Positions 1 to 10,755 of a stretch of 31,903 nucleotides of DNA are shown one piece after another. The translations under genes were made by a program, and so were the position numbers. Numbering within the stretch: the stretch's first letter is position 1; each line of letters starts with the position of its first letter. The stretch spans positions 1,491,177 through 1,523,079 of the forward strand of contig SCFE01000117.1 in the NCBI GenBank assembly GCA_004352715.1, read 5' to 3'. This stretch comes from Hofstenia miamia. Taxonomy: Eukaryota > Xenacoelomorpha > Acoela. Below the pieces are notes generated by a model, which searched no databases, was not told the DNA's origin, and saw only the letters and a list, made by a program, of their open reading frames with translations.

Positions 1-110
1 CCGGGCCACCCGCTTATTCCCGGTGAATTCCAACGGGCGGGCGGGCACCGGGCATTTGAAGATAAACGGGCACAGGGCGGGTGCGGGCAGCGTTAAATAT
101 AAAAATGCAA
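1..110. repeat. GC-rich CGGGC-type repeat, possible transposon end
   Basis: The first ~110 bases are very G+C rich, with repeated CGGGC/GGGCGGG words on both strands, and contrast sharply with the AT-rich rest. Short degenerate inverted copies of the word (GGGCACC, GGGTGCGGG) suggest a subterminal region of a non-autonomous DNA transposon. The window starts inside it, so no terminus or target duplication can be seen. Confidence 0.3.
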
Positions 111-144
111 AACGCTACTACACACACGGCAATGCAATTGAAAT

Positions 145-650
145 TTAATTTATGAAGTATGGTAATAGTTTCGTAGAAAAGATCATACTGAAATAATTCA
201 AATTACAAATTGGAGAAGGACATACAAAAAATCCCGGTCCACCATTCAAGAATTTCACCATTATTGCTAAAATCTGTTTTGCCTTTGCATTTGGAACATC
301 TTCAGAATAACCAATAAGATGCCCACCGCGATATGTGATAAGAGGTTGAACATATATTTCGTCAATCCCCATTATACAATTCATTTGATTATCTTTAAGA
401 ACATTGTTTGTAGACAATGTTTTTAAAATATTATTCGGATTTCGCATGTGCAAAAGATAACGCCGAATTTGAGCCGTAGAATGTAAAATAACGTAATTTG
501 AAACTACTTTAAATGCTGATCTGGAACAACAATAAATGTGTAGCGAAATCATGATTCACTTGAGTTGATAAATTCAATAATAGTAATTGCTCTTTTAAAA
601 ATTTAAAATCATCAATTTCTTCAATAAAATTACAGGCATCCTGAGCAAGA
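145..650 (-). pseudogene. P-element-like (THAP9-type) transposase fragment
   Basis: Minus-strand coding relic of a cut-and-paste transposase. The 135-residue open part contains, in order, an S-x-S-A-F-K-V-V/H-S-T-A-Q-I-R-R-Y block, then G-I-D-E-I-Y-V, then T-Y-R-G-G-H-L-I-G-Y, then I-M-V-K-F-L-N-G-G-P. This order matches the start of the RNase H-like domain of P-element-like transposases, where the D of IDE is a catalytic acid. Upstream, to about base 650, a second frame reads F-I-E-E-I-D-D-F-K and F-A-T-H-L-L-L-F, which fits the family just before this block, so a frameshift lies near base 535. The N-terminal THAP domain and the C-terminal half are missing. I infer a decayed fragment; the exact family would need a profile search. 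Confidence 0.6.
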
Positions 651-1446
651 TCTCATTTTTCCAAATTAACAAGTGAAAGCATCAAGGTTGCATTATTTCC
701 TTTTATTTACATAGCTATAATAACAAGAACAATCAATGCACTAAATTATTAAGTTATCATGTACACACTATCACTGAGACAACATTCCATGCACTGAGAC
801 AACCATTGGTTTCCACTGTAATGTCTAAGTAGAAGTCTGGAGCTGTTACCAACAAAGATATCTTCTCTTGTGCATCAATTGGTTTTGGGTTTCAACCCTC
901 TATACCATCCACTACTCTCAATCTAAATAAATGGTTGTATGTTAAGCATTCAGGAGTGCTGATGCCATATTAATTTAGTTAACAAGTTAAGCAACAAGGT
1001 TAGGTTGAGATTGTTCTGGGATCTGTCACACCTGACATATCGCATATACTCATAGAATTTGATGAGTAACTTCTAAATGGTATTGAAATATGTTTTGGCA
1101 AGATTCTACAATATCTCTTATGTCACACTTAGATATATTTTGTTGGACATTGTGTGATCTTGACTCTCATAAAGCTCCATCAGATGAACAACCCTTATAA
1201 AAATTATCTATGCATTGGGAACAAAGATGGTCATTGATGACAATATATGAACTTATATCAACAACAACATTGATGATGATAAATTAATACAATAGACACA
1301 CTTATATTCCATACCTTGCTTATAATAATCGCATATCACACACTATTAAATTTATTTTGTCCTGTTTTTAAAAAAGAGTGGCCTTTACCATGCTCACTTA
1401 AATATCCGGTTTTTTATTTTGGAAATTGATGAAATTTGTTTTTTAT
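651..1446. other. AT-rich stretch, no gene seen
   Basis: About 800 bases with stops in all frames and no recognisable protein motif, RNA gene or clear repeat. CpG is sparse but not absent, for example near 1,044 and 1,403. Confidence 0.5.
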
Positions 1447-1512
1447 GCATACACTAGACAATGCATTTTTTACTAATGTCTATAAAATTCTAAATGTTTT
1501 ATAATCAAATTT
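1447..1512 (+). repeat. Direct repeat, copy A (partner 2449-2520)
   Basis: Begins CATACACTAG and runs through TCTATAAAATTCTAAATG. It matches 2449-2520 in the same orientation with scattered mismatches and small indels. It lies just outside the left arm of the 89-bp inverted repeat, so the capsid-like relic sits inside nested direct and inverted repeats. Confidence 0.55.
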
Positions 1513-1530
1513 AATGTGTTTAACTTTATG

Positions 1531-1619
1531 AGTAGTAAAGAAAAGCAGGGTAGTATATATGCAGCTTTCTCAAAATGATCAGTTTTCAATAACTTTTTAC
1601 ACTTTTCTATTGATTTTGA
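1531..1619 (+). repeat. 89-bp inverted repeat, left arm
   Basis: Exact reverse complement of 2294-2382, all 89 bases by direct comparison. The base just after the arm (1620) is an N, and weaker similarity continues past it. Perfect identity contrasts with the decay around it, which suggests a recent fold-back event, gene conversion or an assembly artefact. Confidence 0.85.
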
Positions 1620-1620
1620 N

Positions 1621-1951
1621 AGGAAACGATAATTTTTATCCACAGGTAGAGATTCATCCAACTAGTGAATTTCCAAGATTATATACAGAATTTGTTAGAT
1701 TTAATGACGGTGTCAATGACTTTTCAACAGGTACATTTATCAAGCCTTCTGATTTTAAGGAGAAATATGGAATAATTGTATTTGATTTATCTAAACAAAA
1801 AGATACATCTCGAAATGCTATCAATGAAATTAGATTTCGATATACTTTACAAGGTGCTCCTGCAGATCCATTTAAATTCTATGCGTTGATTATGTATGAA
1901 CAAGACATATCTGTAAATACAACATCCAATCGAACTACTTTAACATTTTAA
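1621..1951 (+). pseudogene. Capsid-like C-terminal fragment (F54H12.2-like / Polinton-type double jelly roll)
   Basis: About 100 open codons ending at TAA 1949-1951. Visible blocks are F-P-R-L-Y-T-E-F, then D-F-K-E-K-Y-G-I-I-V-F-D-L-S, then E-I-R-F-R-Y-T-L, then Y-A-L-I-M-Y-E and a final S-N-R-T-T-L-T-F. This order resembles the last jelly-roll strands of the F54H12.2-like proteins found in animal Polintons and related virus-like elements, whose C-terminus reads Y-x-(hydrophobic)-F-D-L, then a strand, then (hydrophobic)-Y-x-E near the end. Only the C-terminal part is present. The sequence before it could be an intron end (TTTTTATCCACAG) or plain truncation. It lies outside the Polinton at 14-24 kb and has normal CpG, so it comes from a different element. 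The assignment rests on pattern only. Confidence 0.4.
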
Positions 1952-2293
1952 GGAAAATAATTTTGGAAAAATATTTTCTTTTTTCTTTAATGTAATACTA
2001 AAATTTTTAATGAGACCTGTACCTGTCGACCTGATGTGAAACAGACATTGATTCACAATATTTAAAGATTTAATTCTCTCTTTAACCAAATTGTGATTAA
2101 CTTTATTCATTCTTGATATTTTTATTAAGACCTCTAGAGGTTTTCTAAAAAACGCAAAAAATTGCTCGAAAACATATTGGCACATAGTTAAAAATGGGGG
2201 TATAATTGAATAATTATTTATACGGGTATGGCCGTAGTTTTTTTACTGCCTTGCTGCCAAATCCAGAATTTCGAAAAAACAACTTTTTTCATA
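1952..2293. other. Spacer between inverted-repeat arms, nothing recognised
   Basis: Non-coding AT-rich sequence between the capsid-like stop codon and the right arm. It contains the last cluster of CpG (near 2028, 2164, 2222, 2231 and 2271) before the CpG-poor region begins. Confidence 0.5.
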
Positions 2294-2382
2294 TCAAAAT
2301 CAATAGAAAAGTGTAAAAAGTTATTGAAAACTGATCATTTTGAGAAAGCTGCATATATACTACCCTGCTTTTCTTTACTACT
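2294..2382 (-). repeat. 89-bp inverted repeat, right arm
   Basis: Exact reverse complement of 1531-1619. The arms are about 675 bases apart and enclose the capsid-like relic. No target-site duplication is obvious outside either arm. Confidence 0.85.
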
Positions 2383-2448
2383 TTTATGTTTAAAAATTTT
2401 TCCAGATGTATTAGCAAAATAGTTTAAAATTTGTTTTGATTTTTAAAT

Positions 2449-2520
2449 CATACACTAGTAAAAACATTTTTTTACTATTGTCTATAAAAATTCTAAATGT
2501 TTTATTAGTATCAAATCTCT
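2449..2520 (+). repeat. Direct repeat, copy B (partner 1447-1512)
   Basis: Begins CATACACTAG and contains TCTATAAAAATTCTAAATG; same orientation as copy A. Confidence 0.55.
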
Positions 2521-5500
2521 TTTTGATTAATTTCTACATTTAATATTTTCCACATGTATTATCAAAATGGGTTAAAACAGTTTGCTTGTTTAAAAATGAA
2601 AATGTTGTTTTTGTAAATGAACTATTGTTTTGAAAACAAAATGTAGACGTTTTGAAAAAATTCCTGAAAATGAGTTAAACACTGTACTTGTAAGCTATCA
2701 AAATTAAGGAAAACATCATATGATGAATGTGTTAACAAAGAATATTAACCAAAACAAATTGTAACCCTTTTTACATGTAATGTAACACCAAAAATATTCA
2801 TTGGTTAAGAAAACAAAATTATGTCTTTGTGCATTTAACCATGTTTACTTTTTCCAAGGATGTAGTTTGTTATATTAAGAACTTTGCATGTACTGAAGTA
2901 TTTCTTGTTTTTCTGTATTTTTAATATTATCAAAACAAATATAATTCTTACAATGGAAATATATTTTGTATATTAACAAAAACAAAGTGTAGCCTTTGCA
3001 TATAATGTAAACAAGTTAAGCACTGTACATGTAAGCATTTAAAATTATGGAAAATATTCATTGGTTGGAAAAACATGATTCAATAACCCATGATAGCAGT
3101 TTGTATTGACATTGCATTATGTAGTCTTTATATGTAATCAAGAATCATGGAAAATTAGTCTGTAATATTAATGGATGTGTGTGTGTGTGTATCTGACAAA
3201 ATGTTGTAAAATTAGCCAACAATGCATAATCATAAATGTGATTTAATGTATGCAAGCATGTGTAAGTGTGTATAATGTGTGATATAGCAACCAAATCATG
3301 TATTATAATTAGTCACTATATCAAAACATGCTGTGAATGTAAACTAAATTGAGCCCTCATGATATGTATATGAATCATTTGTAAATTGGCCCTAACATGA
3401 ATCATTGAAAAAATCAATCATCTTGTAAATGTCATGAATCACTCATTAAATATCCATTAATGGTGCTGTCAAAAAGGTGAGTCACTAATTAAACCATCTC
3501 ATCAAATATTCACCACTTGACATGTGACATGTGACATCATGAGATATTGACCATTTAGAATCAAAGTTGTGTGATGAAATTGCCAAAGTCATTACTACTC
3601 ACAAATAAGTCATGGGTTATGACTCATCAATTATCACCTGTCAATCAACTGTTAACAAATATATATGCTTCTGCAATTTTAGCAAAAAATTCTTGATTGA
3701 TTTCCTGAACTTAACACAGTTTCTAAAGAACCTCACAAACAAATCATATATCTTCATGAACTGCAAATTGGTGAATGGTTTACAATTTGCAATGTGGACC
3801 AACTCAATCAAAATATGGTCCTGTGGTCAAAATTATTTTGCAAGACAGAAATTTCTTTTTCCTCCCCAAATGCTATTCACAAAACTTGGAGCACAGTTTG
3901 AAATGTTAATTCAGTTTAAAGTTCTTCAGCATCAGAATAAACCTTCAAAAGCCTTCAAGTATTAATTTCTAGCTCAAATAAACAATTTAACTCAGAGTTC
4001 TATTATCTCAACTCATGTAAATAATAAAACAAAAGGCATGTAGTTACCATGAATTCACGTTTGCCAATGTCATCTTATATTTGCATTGTGATGCTTAGGT
4101 GCATGTACAAAATGAAATGATCAAAATAGAAGCTGTTATTCCCTACACATATGTGTATCTGTAACTTAAGGTGACCATGATTTGGGCTGCCATCTGTTAA
4201 GGGGCTAGTTGTTGCCCCAGACACAGCAGAGTGACTCCCAAATTGTTGCAAGATCTTAATCAAAATTTATTAAATTAAAATCCATGAGGAATCTAAAAGG
4301 GTTAGTAATAAAATTCAAAATCAAATGATGTTAAAGTGAGAATAAATTTTATTGTGTGTTCACTACAGGCTTCTCATGTATTTATAACATTCTTGTGATA
4401 TGTTTACAAACTTCACATGAGTTCCCTCACAAAATTGAACAAGCAATAACATGTCAGATTGAATCAAGGGGACAAATAATAAAATGATCAAATAACTCCA
4501 CTTGAAAATAGAATAAATTGATACAAATAAATTAATAGCAACAATCATGACGTCATGTCACTATGATGTAACACTAAATTAGAGTACCAAATAATCAAAT
4601 TAATCAAAATAGGGGCCCTGAGTGACTCTACACTACGGCCTCTCAGAGACTTGAAAGCCTTTAAATCACATTAGTTATAACATTTGATTGTTTATATAAT
4701 ACCACTGTATGTTCACATGTAACACATAGTGTGAATATTAGCCTAGCATTAATTCAATTGCATTAGAAACCATGAATATAATCAACCAGTCATGTAAAAG
4801 AGAGAGATAAAATTAATTTTTATCATGAAATGCAATTGTACATTTGATCACTAAGCCTTATAACAGAGAAATTAATCTGTAACACATAATAACACTTTCT
4901 ATTGTGTTAATCATTCATTATGAAGAATATGCCATAAAAAGCCTAGAATGGATAATTTTATTACAAAAGTAGGTAGGATTTATTCCAAGCACCATGCAAA
5001 CAGATAGAAAATTTAATAATTATAATGAAATGCGGGTGCATGCTGGATCATAATATCTAGTGACACATTAATATTTCACTAACACTAACTAATTAAATTT
5101 GTAAGTATACTGACCATTGATTGTGAAAAATGAAAATTCAAAGAAAATGTTAGATGTGGAAATTCATATTTAATGAACAAGTGTTCAAAAACTGTTATTA
5201 TGACAATCAACTGTTGTGAAAAATGAAAATTCTTAAGAATATTTAGAGCATAAATTCAAACAAATTGAAATTGGGTTTGGAAAATGTATAAGCCTTTAAA
5301 TAATGGGAGAATGAATAATTGCATAAAGCCAGCATCATTGTTCATTTATTTGACAATAAATTAAAAAGAATTTATCTGGTATGTCAATTATTCAATTATT
5401 ATTGTCTTAAAACAACTGAATTTAAGAAACAATGCAAAAAATATGCTGGTGAACAATGTGGTGGTTATGGATAGATTGCTTTGATCTAGCAGCACTTGTT

Positions 5501-8290
5501 TAGTTTTTACAAAACAAGTGATAATTTATAAAGAAAAGAAAGAAAATTCCTGAGAAAAGACAATACATTATTCAATTTTACAGAGATTAGATGGTGATTG
5601 TTAAATTTATTCAACAGTTTAAGTCTTTTTATATTTTAAATAAATGATTATTATACTATTTTTGTTCAAATAGAATGCATTATTAGCTGACATAGCATTC
5701 TGAACAACATAACTCCATTAAGAAATGGAAGACTGAATTAACAAAAAATAAAATGAAATTCAAGAAGAAATACTCAAGAAATAAATTATGAAATAATATT
5801 GTATTTTTAAAGATAATGAGTTGTTTGTTTACAAAAGTGTAATAGTTCTTTGTTCTATCTAGTAAATCATATCTATTCCAAATAGCCCTGTTTTGGTTGT
5901 TTGTTCTTAATTATTTTTTACCTGATGGATGATGTAGCTTCACATTGGAAGACCTATTTCTTTCATATCATGTTAGAGAATAGATCAAATTCATGATTAT
6001 TCTGGCAAATTAAAATGAAAGTTCAGTCAATGAAATGGGTACTTTGATTTCACAGTGCTTTTATCATACAGGTATTCTTATTGTTGTATTTTTACTAAAT
6101 TTGCATTTAAATGTTGGTTTTTATTCAACACTCAGATTTGTGTAGAATGCTTAGAGGAATTTGTTGACAAAACACCTATTAAGTTCCCTATTTTCAATCA
6201 ATAATAGATGTTATAATGTCTTTGAGTGGTTTAGATCTCAAATTTATCTACACATACAAACATTGATATGCATTTGATCCTTGAATTTAATTGTTTTGCC
6301 TTCATCACTTGTACTAACTTGTAATACTTATTAAAATTCATATTTTTAAGCAATATTTGATCTTACACTTAATGTTTGAATGATATTATTAACCAAATAT
6401 GTAATACATTTTCAAGTCATAGTAGTGTTTATACCATGGTTAAGCAATTTTGTATCCATTGCTTTTTGCTATTGTAACATTGGTCAGTGCTGGTTGTTAT
6501 TTATTGGCCAGTCTAGTGTTTTCTCATGTTTGTAAATATGTTAATAGCTAAGGTGTATATAAGGTGATACTTTTTATTGTAAATAGAACAACAGTTACAT
6601 GTCTCTAAGATAAATTACCAATATTTCCTGCTTACCTTGAATTTGTTAGAATCAGGGTTGCTCTAGTTAATGTTCACCTAAGCAAACTTCTGCCTTGACA
6701 TTATGTTCTCTAGTACAGTTCACACTATAGTTAATCCAGTGATTTTACACTATATTGATCATGTGCATTGATTTTCATTTTGTCAAAAAACATTATTATT
6801 AGTAATTATCCTACAAATTTTTAAGCAATTTATTGTAGCATACATTTTCATCTTTTGTTTTTATCACCTATGTATATTATAGTATTTCACATTTAACCAA
6901 GCATGTTTTTTACATTTCTGCTTTAATCAAATTTCTGCTCTGTGATTTTATACATTTTGTTTTTCATTATTAAGACTCTTTGCCTATTTAAAAATGTTAA
7001 CAAATATTGTAACTCACTTGTGATAAATGATGAGTAACTACAGAACTAATTAAGCAAAATATATATTGATGTCTGTTATTCAAATTTACAAGCAAATATG
7101 GATTTTTCATACAAGTGACCAATCAAATCATAAAAGGATAATTATCACTAATTGTACAACAATGAGTATTGAATGTAGTATTAATTAGAGACTAAATGTT
7201 ACTTTTACAAATAGGAATGCAATTATACTTTGTGATTTCATACATCTTGTTTTTCATTATTTACATTATTAAATAGTGTTTGTTTCTTAAAATTCTTAGT
7301 GACACACATTCTAAATACCATGCATCTGTAATTTTGTTTATGAATAATACAATTTTTAATATATTTGTTTACTCTTTTACAAGCAGTTACATGTTTAAAA
7401 ATGTAAAGTTGGTGTGGGAGTGTAAGTAATGTTAGATATACCAGTTAATGCAGTGAATCATCTGGATAACATGTTCTTATTTCTATGGCAACTACAATAT
7501 GAGGGAAAAAAGTGGAGAAATCATTCACACATTAATTCCATACAAAGTGAATAACTAATTGTAATTTACAAAAAAGTGAAGTCAGGTAAAAGGCTATTGA
7601 CACACAAGAAGTCATAAATCAAATAAACTGAAAAAAAGTGCAAAGTAAAAAAAAGATTTAACTGTCTATAAATGTGTAAAGCCAGAAAATCTTTATAAAC
7701 CAAAAGAAATGTTAAAGTTGAGCAATGCAAAGGAAGACCAGAGTGTAAAATCTACAAATGTGTAAAACTAATGTTAAAGCAGTTTATAAAGTAATCATGT
7801 ATATGTATAAATCTTACTGATAACAGCACATGTATAATTTTTTAGAAAGTGAAATTGAATCTTTTTACATAAACAATATCTAATTGTTCAGAAAATGAAT
7901 TTCCTTTTATTGTGTAAGTCTATATTTCATATGCATGTACTGTTTAAGTTGGATGAATATTTTTCCATTTTTGTATTTTGGATATAAGCAAAAACAAATT
8001 TACAGTAAGAATTTTTACAGGAAATTGAATTTGCTAAAACAAAATGAAACTTATTGCATGCAATGTATAGATTCCTGAAAAACAAATTATGTACATAGAC
8101 TAGCTAAGCAATAAAAATGCATGGAATTTTTCATGGATTAGAGAATTCTTCATTGGAAAACATAATACAAGTTTTCCCATTAGTTAACTAACATTGTCAT
8201 GTATATTTACAAAAATAGAAAAATTTGTGCAAGCAAGTAAAATAAACATGCAAACTAAATTTGTCCCAACAAATTTATAAAAACTAGTGA
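2521..8290. other. AT-rich, CpG-depleted gene desert
   Basis: No open frame here looks like a known protein; the longest (about 117 codons at 3612-3965, plus strand) has no motif I recognise. A short GT run lies at 3176-3190. Short repeats include TTGTGAAAAATGAAAATTC at about 5119 and 5214, and a loosely repeated block near 6938 and 7229 containing TTTTTCATTATT. CpG is nearly absent: by eye only at about 2647, 4057, 4550, 4636 and 5032. TG/CA-rich words such as CATG and TGTA are common, as expected when methylated CpG decays. Probably a graveyard of old repeats. Confidence 0.5.
2636..3080 (+). repeat. Degenerate repeated modules
   Basis: Short blocks recur in the same orientation: AACAAAATGTAGACGTTTT-like blocks at about 2636, 2754 and 2985; GTTAAACACTGTACTTGTAAGC-like blocks at about 2674 and 3014; TTCATTGGTT at about 2798 and 3058. 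Spacing is irregular (about 120-340 bases), so this is a scrambled or much decayed tandem repeat. Confidence 0.45.
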
Positions 8291-8440
8291 GTCACTATAA
8301 AAGCTAGTAAATTAAATGTTTCTGAATCACTGTCAGTCAACTCAGAAGGACTAAGTAATTTTGATGTTGTCATTGAAACACCCCAAGTTAATATCCATGA
8401 GCTGGCAGAGGTCAAAGTTCAGATTGCACTCAATTTTTAA
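8291..8440 (+). pseudogene. Short coding-like island, unidentified
   Basis: An open frame of about 49 codons ending at TAA 8438-8440 has balanced codon and residue use that stands out from its surroundings. It includes S-E-S-L-S-V-N-S-E-G-L, F-D-V-V-I-E-T-P-Q-V and H-E-L-A-E-V-K-V-Q. There is no start codon in frame and no recognised domain. It could be a relic of the nearby LINE ORF1 5' region, a host exon, or chance. Low confidence. Confidence 0.2.
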
Positions 8441-9961
8441 CAAGCTCTCTTATTCACTACTAATTTCAAAATCCAATATCAATGCTGGTTTAAGCAATGG
8501 CAACTCTTGTAAAAGAGAACTAATTTGTTCTTAAATAGTTTTTTTATTATTTGTATCAAGTTGAACAACCATCAAATCAATTTTTGCTAAGACATGATTA
8601 ACAAAGCTAAGCATATCTTCTGTCTTTTTGATATGGATGCCTTTCACAAAAATACCATTTGTATCTATATAGCTCTATGATTGATCATGTATATTATTGA
8701 ATCAAATGGGAAATGTAATATTTAACAAAGCCATATGAGAAGCATTATAGATTAGTCTTTCCAAATGTGTGATAAAACAATGTATTGAGTTATTGGTTTG
8801 AATGTTTTCAGAATGTAGACTAGCAGGTATTGCAAAAGTGGTTAAAATTATATCTTTTAATTGTGTTATTCATACAAATGTAGCATATTTGGCAAAAATC
8901 AACAAAAAGAGGAAATGGAAAGAGACATTTTTTAATTGATACCATATTATCATGCTTTTAAGCAGATGTGCTTATAATCAAAAAATGCTTGTTTTTACTC
9001 TGCTACAGATTTAATTTTGTTCTGTTATCAGCACATGTGCTAATATGTGGATATAAGCACACCATAGTCAATATGATTTTTTCATCTCTCTTATATTTTG
9101 TACCATGACATAAATTAGGCACTATAAACCACAATTTTAGAGGTACTTGTTTAAATAATAGCTTTAAAAATAGCTTCAAGATTATTACAACCAATGAATT
9201 GTTTCTTGTAGGTAAATGATTAAATTTAATGAAACAAACATAGCTGTGCATACATGTGCTCAAGTAATTTTGATGAATGTTGCTACTAAGTACCTTAAAC
9301 AAAAAAAACTAGTAAATTCTGAGTGATGCTAACATTGCACAAACCCATTTTTATTTTAGATAAAAATTCATAAGAAACCACTCTTATTTCACATATGAGG
9401 TGACTATGACCAGCCTAGTAAATATTACCTTGTTTTAATGTTATTCAGCTACATGTTGTATTTTATGTGTATGGTTATTGATATGTAGATGTTATAAGAA
9501 GCTTCTGCCATCAGGTTGTGTAATTCTATTTAGTAAAATCATAAAAATTCAATTAGTGTTGCACATTTACAGGTGAGCAACATTAAGGAACAACACAATC
9601 ATTGTTCATATGTATATCTGCCAATACTATTCTAAACAAGCACATATAAATTACCTAATAACAATTAAGTTGTCATTACATCATAATAAGTCTCAAAAAG
9701 CATTAGATAACTCAAAACGTTAGAGTTACACCTACTGAAGGCTAGTTTGTTGGAGGACTATTTTTAAAACAGTGAGATTAAGGTTCATTAAGGTAAGATC
9801 AAATCTGGTGGAGATTCTACACAAAGCTTTTTTAGTTTGAACATGTACAATAAGCAAAGTGAGTACAAATACATTAATTTATAAAGCCCAACACCACATA
9901 AATATCATACAAACAAATGGCAAATCAGTAAATTTCATATGCTGATATGATTTCTCTGTGA
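8441..9961. other. AT-rich stretch, no gene seen
   Basis: CpG-poor sequence with no recognised protein or RNA. A minus-strand open frame of 99 codons at 9003-9302 has no identifiable motif and I do not treat it as a gene. Confidence 0.45.
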
Positions 9962-10560
9962 TTGGTTAGTTCTGCTGAGTTATCCATCTTACACTCACTC
10001 AGTAGTGAAAATTTCATAATGAGTGAGCATAGTAGAATCAAATCTTTAGAAATTCTAGCTCCTATCATCAATCTATCAAAAGAAGGGCTTTTAACATTGC
10101 ACAGCTTACTCCACACTGTTCTTGCACACAAAGAAAAGGAGGTTATGCCAATCAAAACTCCAGAGAAAAATTAATGGACACAAGTTTCCCTGCCTAAGAA
10201 AACCATCAGAACATCACTAATGACCACAAATTTATCCACCTCATCACAAACACCCAATGTACAAAAACACTGTGCCAAATGTCTGTGAATGGATGCAGGT
10301 ATGCTTATTTTAGGAACCTCTGTGTATTGATACCTAAAAGCACCCACCCTACTAAAGAAAGAGAAAGACACAGTTGCTGTCATTCATATCCTAGAGCAAC
10401 CAAAGAAGACATGACAGAAACAATTAAAGAATACATGCTTTCATACAACATTAAAAAATGCTTGTAAACCATTGGCAGAAATGATGTAATGCATCATCCA
10501 AATGAATAAGTTGCTAAAGAAGAAAGTCAATTAGAAGAACTAAAATTGAATTTGAATGTG
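9962..10560 (+). pseudogene. LINE copy 1, ORF1 N-terminal part and SGNH/GDSL-esterase block
   Basis: Remains of an ORF1 protein of a CR1/L2-like non-LTR retrotransposon. The first part (9962-10174) ends K-S-L-E-I-L-A-P-I-I-N-L-S-K-E-G-L-L and aligns with the start of the second copy near 24,940-25,010. After a frame change, 10279-10560 reads C-H-S-Y-P-R-A-T-K-E-D-M, then I-K-K-C-L, a stop, and T-I-G-R-N-D-V-M. This is the block layout of SGNH hydrolases (Y-P-G-A-T-x-E-D-M and G-x-N-D). Esterase-type ORF1 proteins are known in CR1-like LINEs. The N-D pair is kept, but several stops and frameshifts make it non-functional. The C-terminal part lies 3.1 kb downstream at 13,696, so the ORF is split. 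The end of this fragment overlaps the 10,491 direct repeat. Confidence 0.6.
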
Positions 10561-10754
10561 TATAAAAATGGATAGTAAAAAATTAGTATCCTCTTAAATT
10601 AGTTTGTATGTTGCAAACAAGTAATATCAGTGCAATTGATTATGAATCATTTCCATTATTTTTAGCAGCCATATTGGCAGATGAAAGATTCAAAATTTGA
10701 AATCAACAGGTACTTTTTCAAGTTACTATAAATAGATTCAATTTAGTTGTAACA
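10491..10754 (+). repeat. Direct repeat, left copy (LTR-like)
   Basis: 264 bases beginning GCATCATCCAAATG and ending TTTAGTTGTAACA. Matches 12499-12804 in the same orientation with scattered substitutions; the right copy has about 45-50 extra bases in its middle. An N (10755) lies exactly at the right edge. With TGT just upstream and ACA at the end it loosely fits the TG...CA ends of an LTR, but it also contains the tail of the LINE ORF1 reading frame. Confidence 0.75.
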
Positions 10755-10755
10755 N

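Noticed and set aside
2228-2422. 64-codon plus-strand open frame, nearly identical to a minus-strand frame at 1473-1661
   Set aside because: Both are the same 89-bp inverted repeat read in the same relative strand; the shared sequence explains the match and no protein motif is present.
3176-3190. Short (GT)n run
   Set aside because: Only about 15 bases; ordinary microsatellite noise.
3612-3965. 117-codon plus-strand open frame
   Set aside because: Rich in Phe, Asn, Lys and Ile as expected of random AT-rich DNA, with no recognisable domain and no codon signature.
9003-9302. 99-codon minus-strand open frame
   Set aside because: No known motif; hydrophobic residues follow from T-rich sequence. 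It lies in the CpG-poor desert with no sign of selection.
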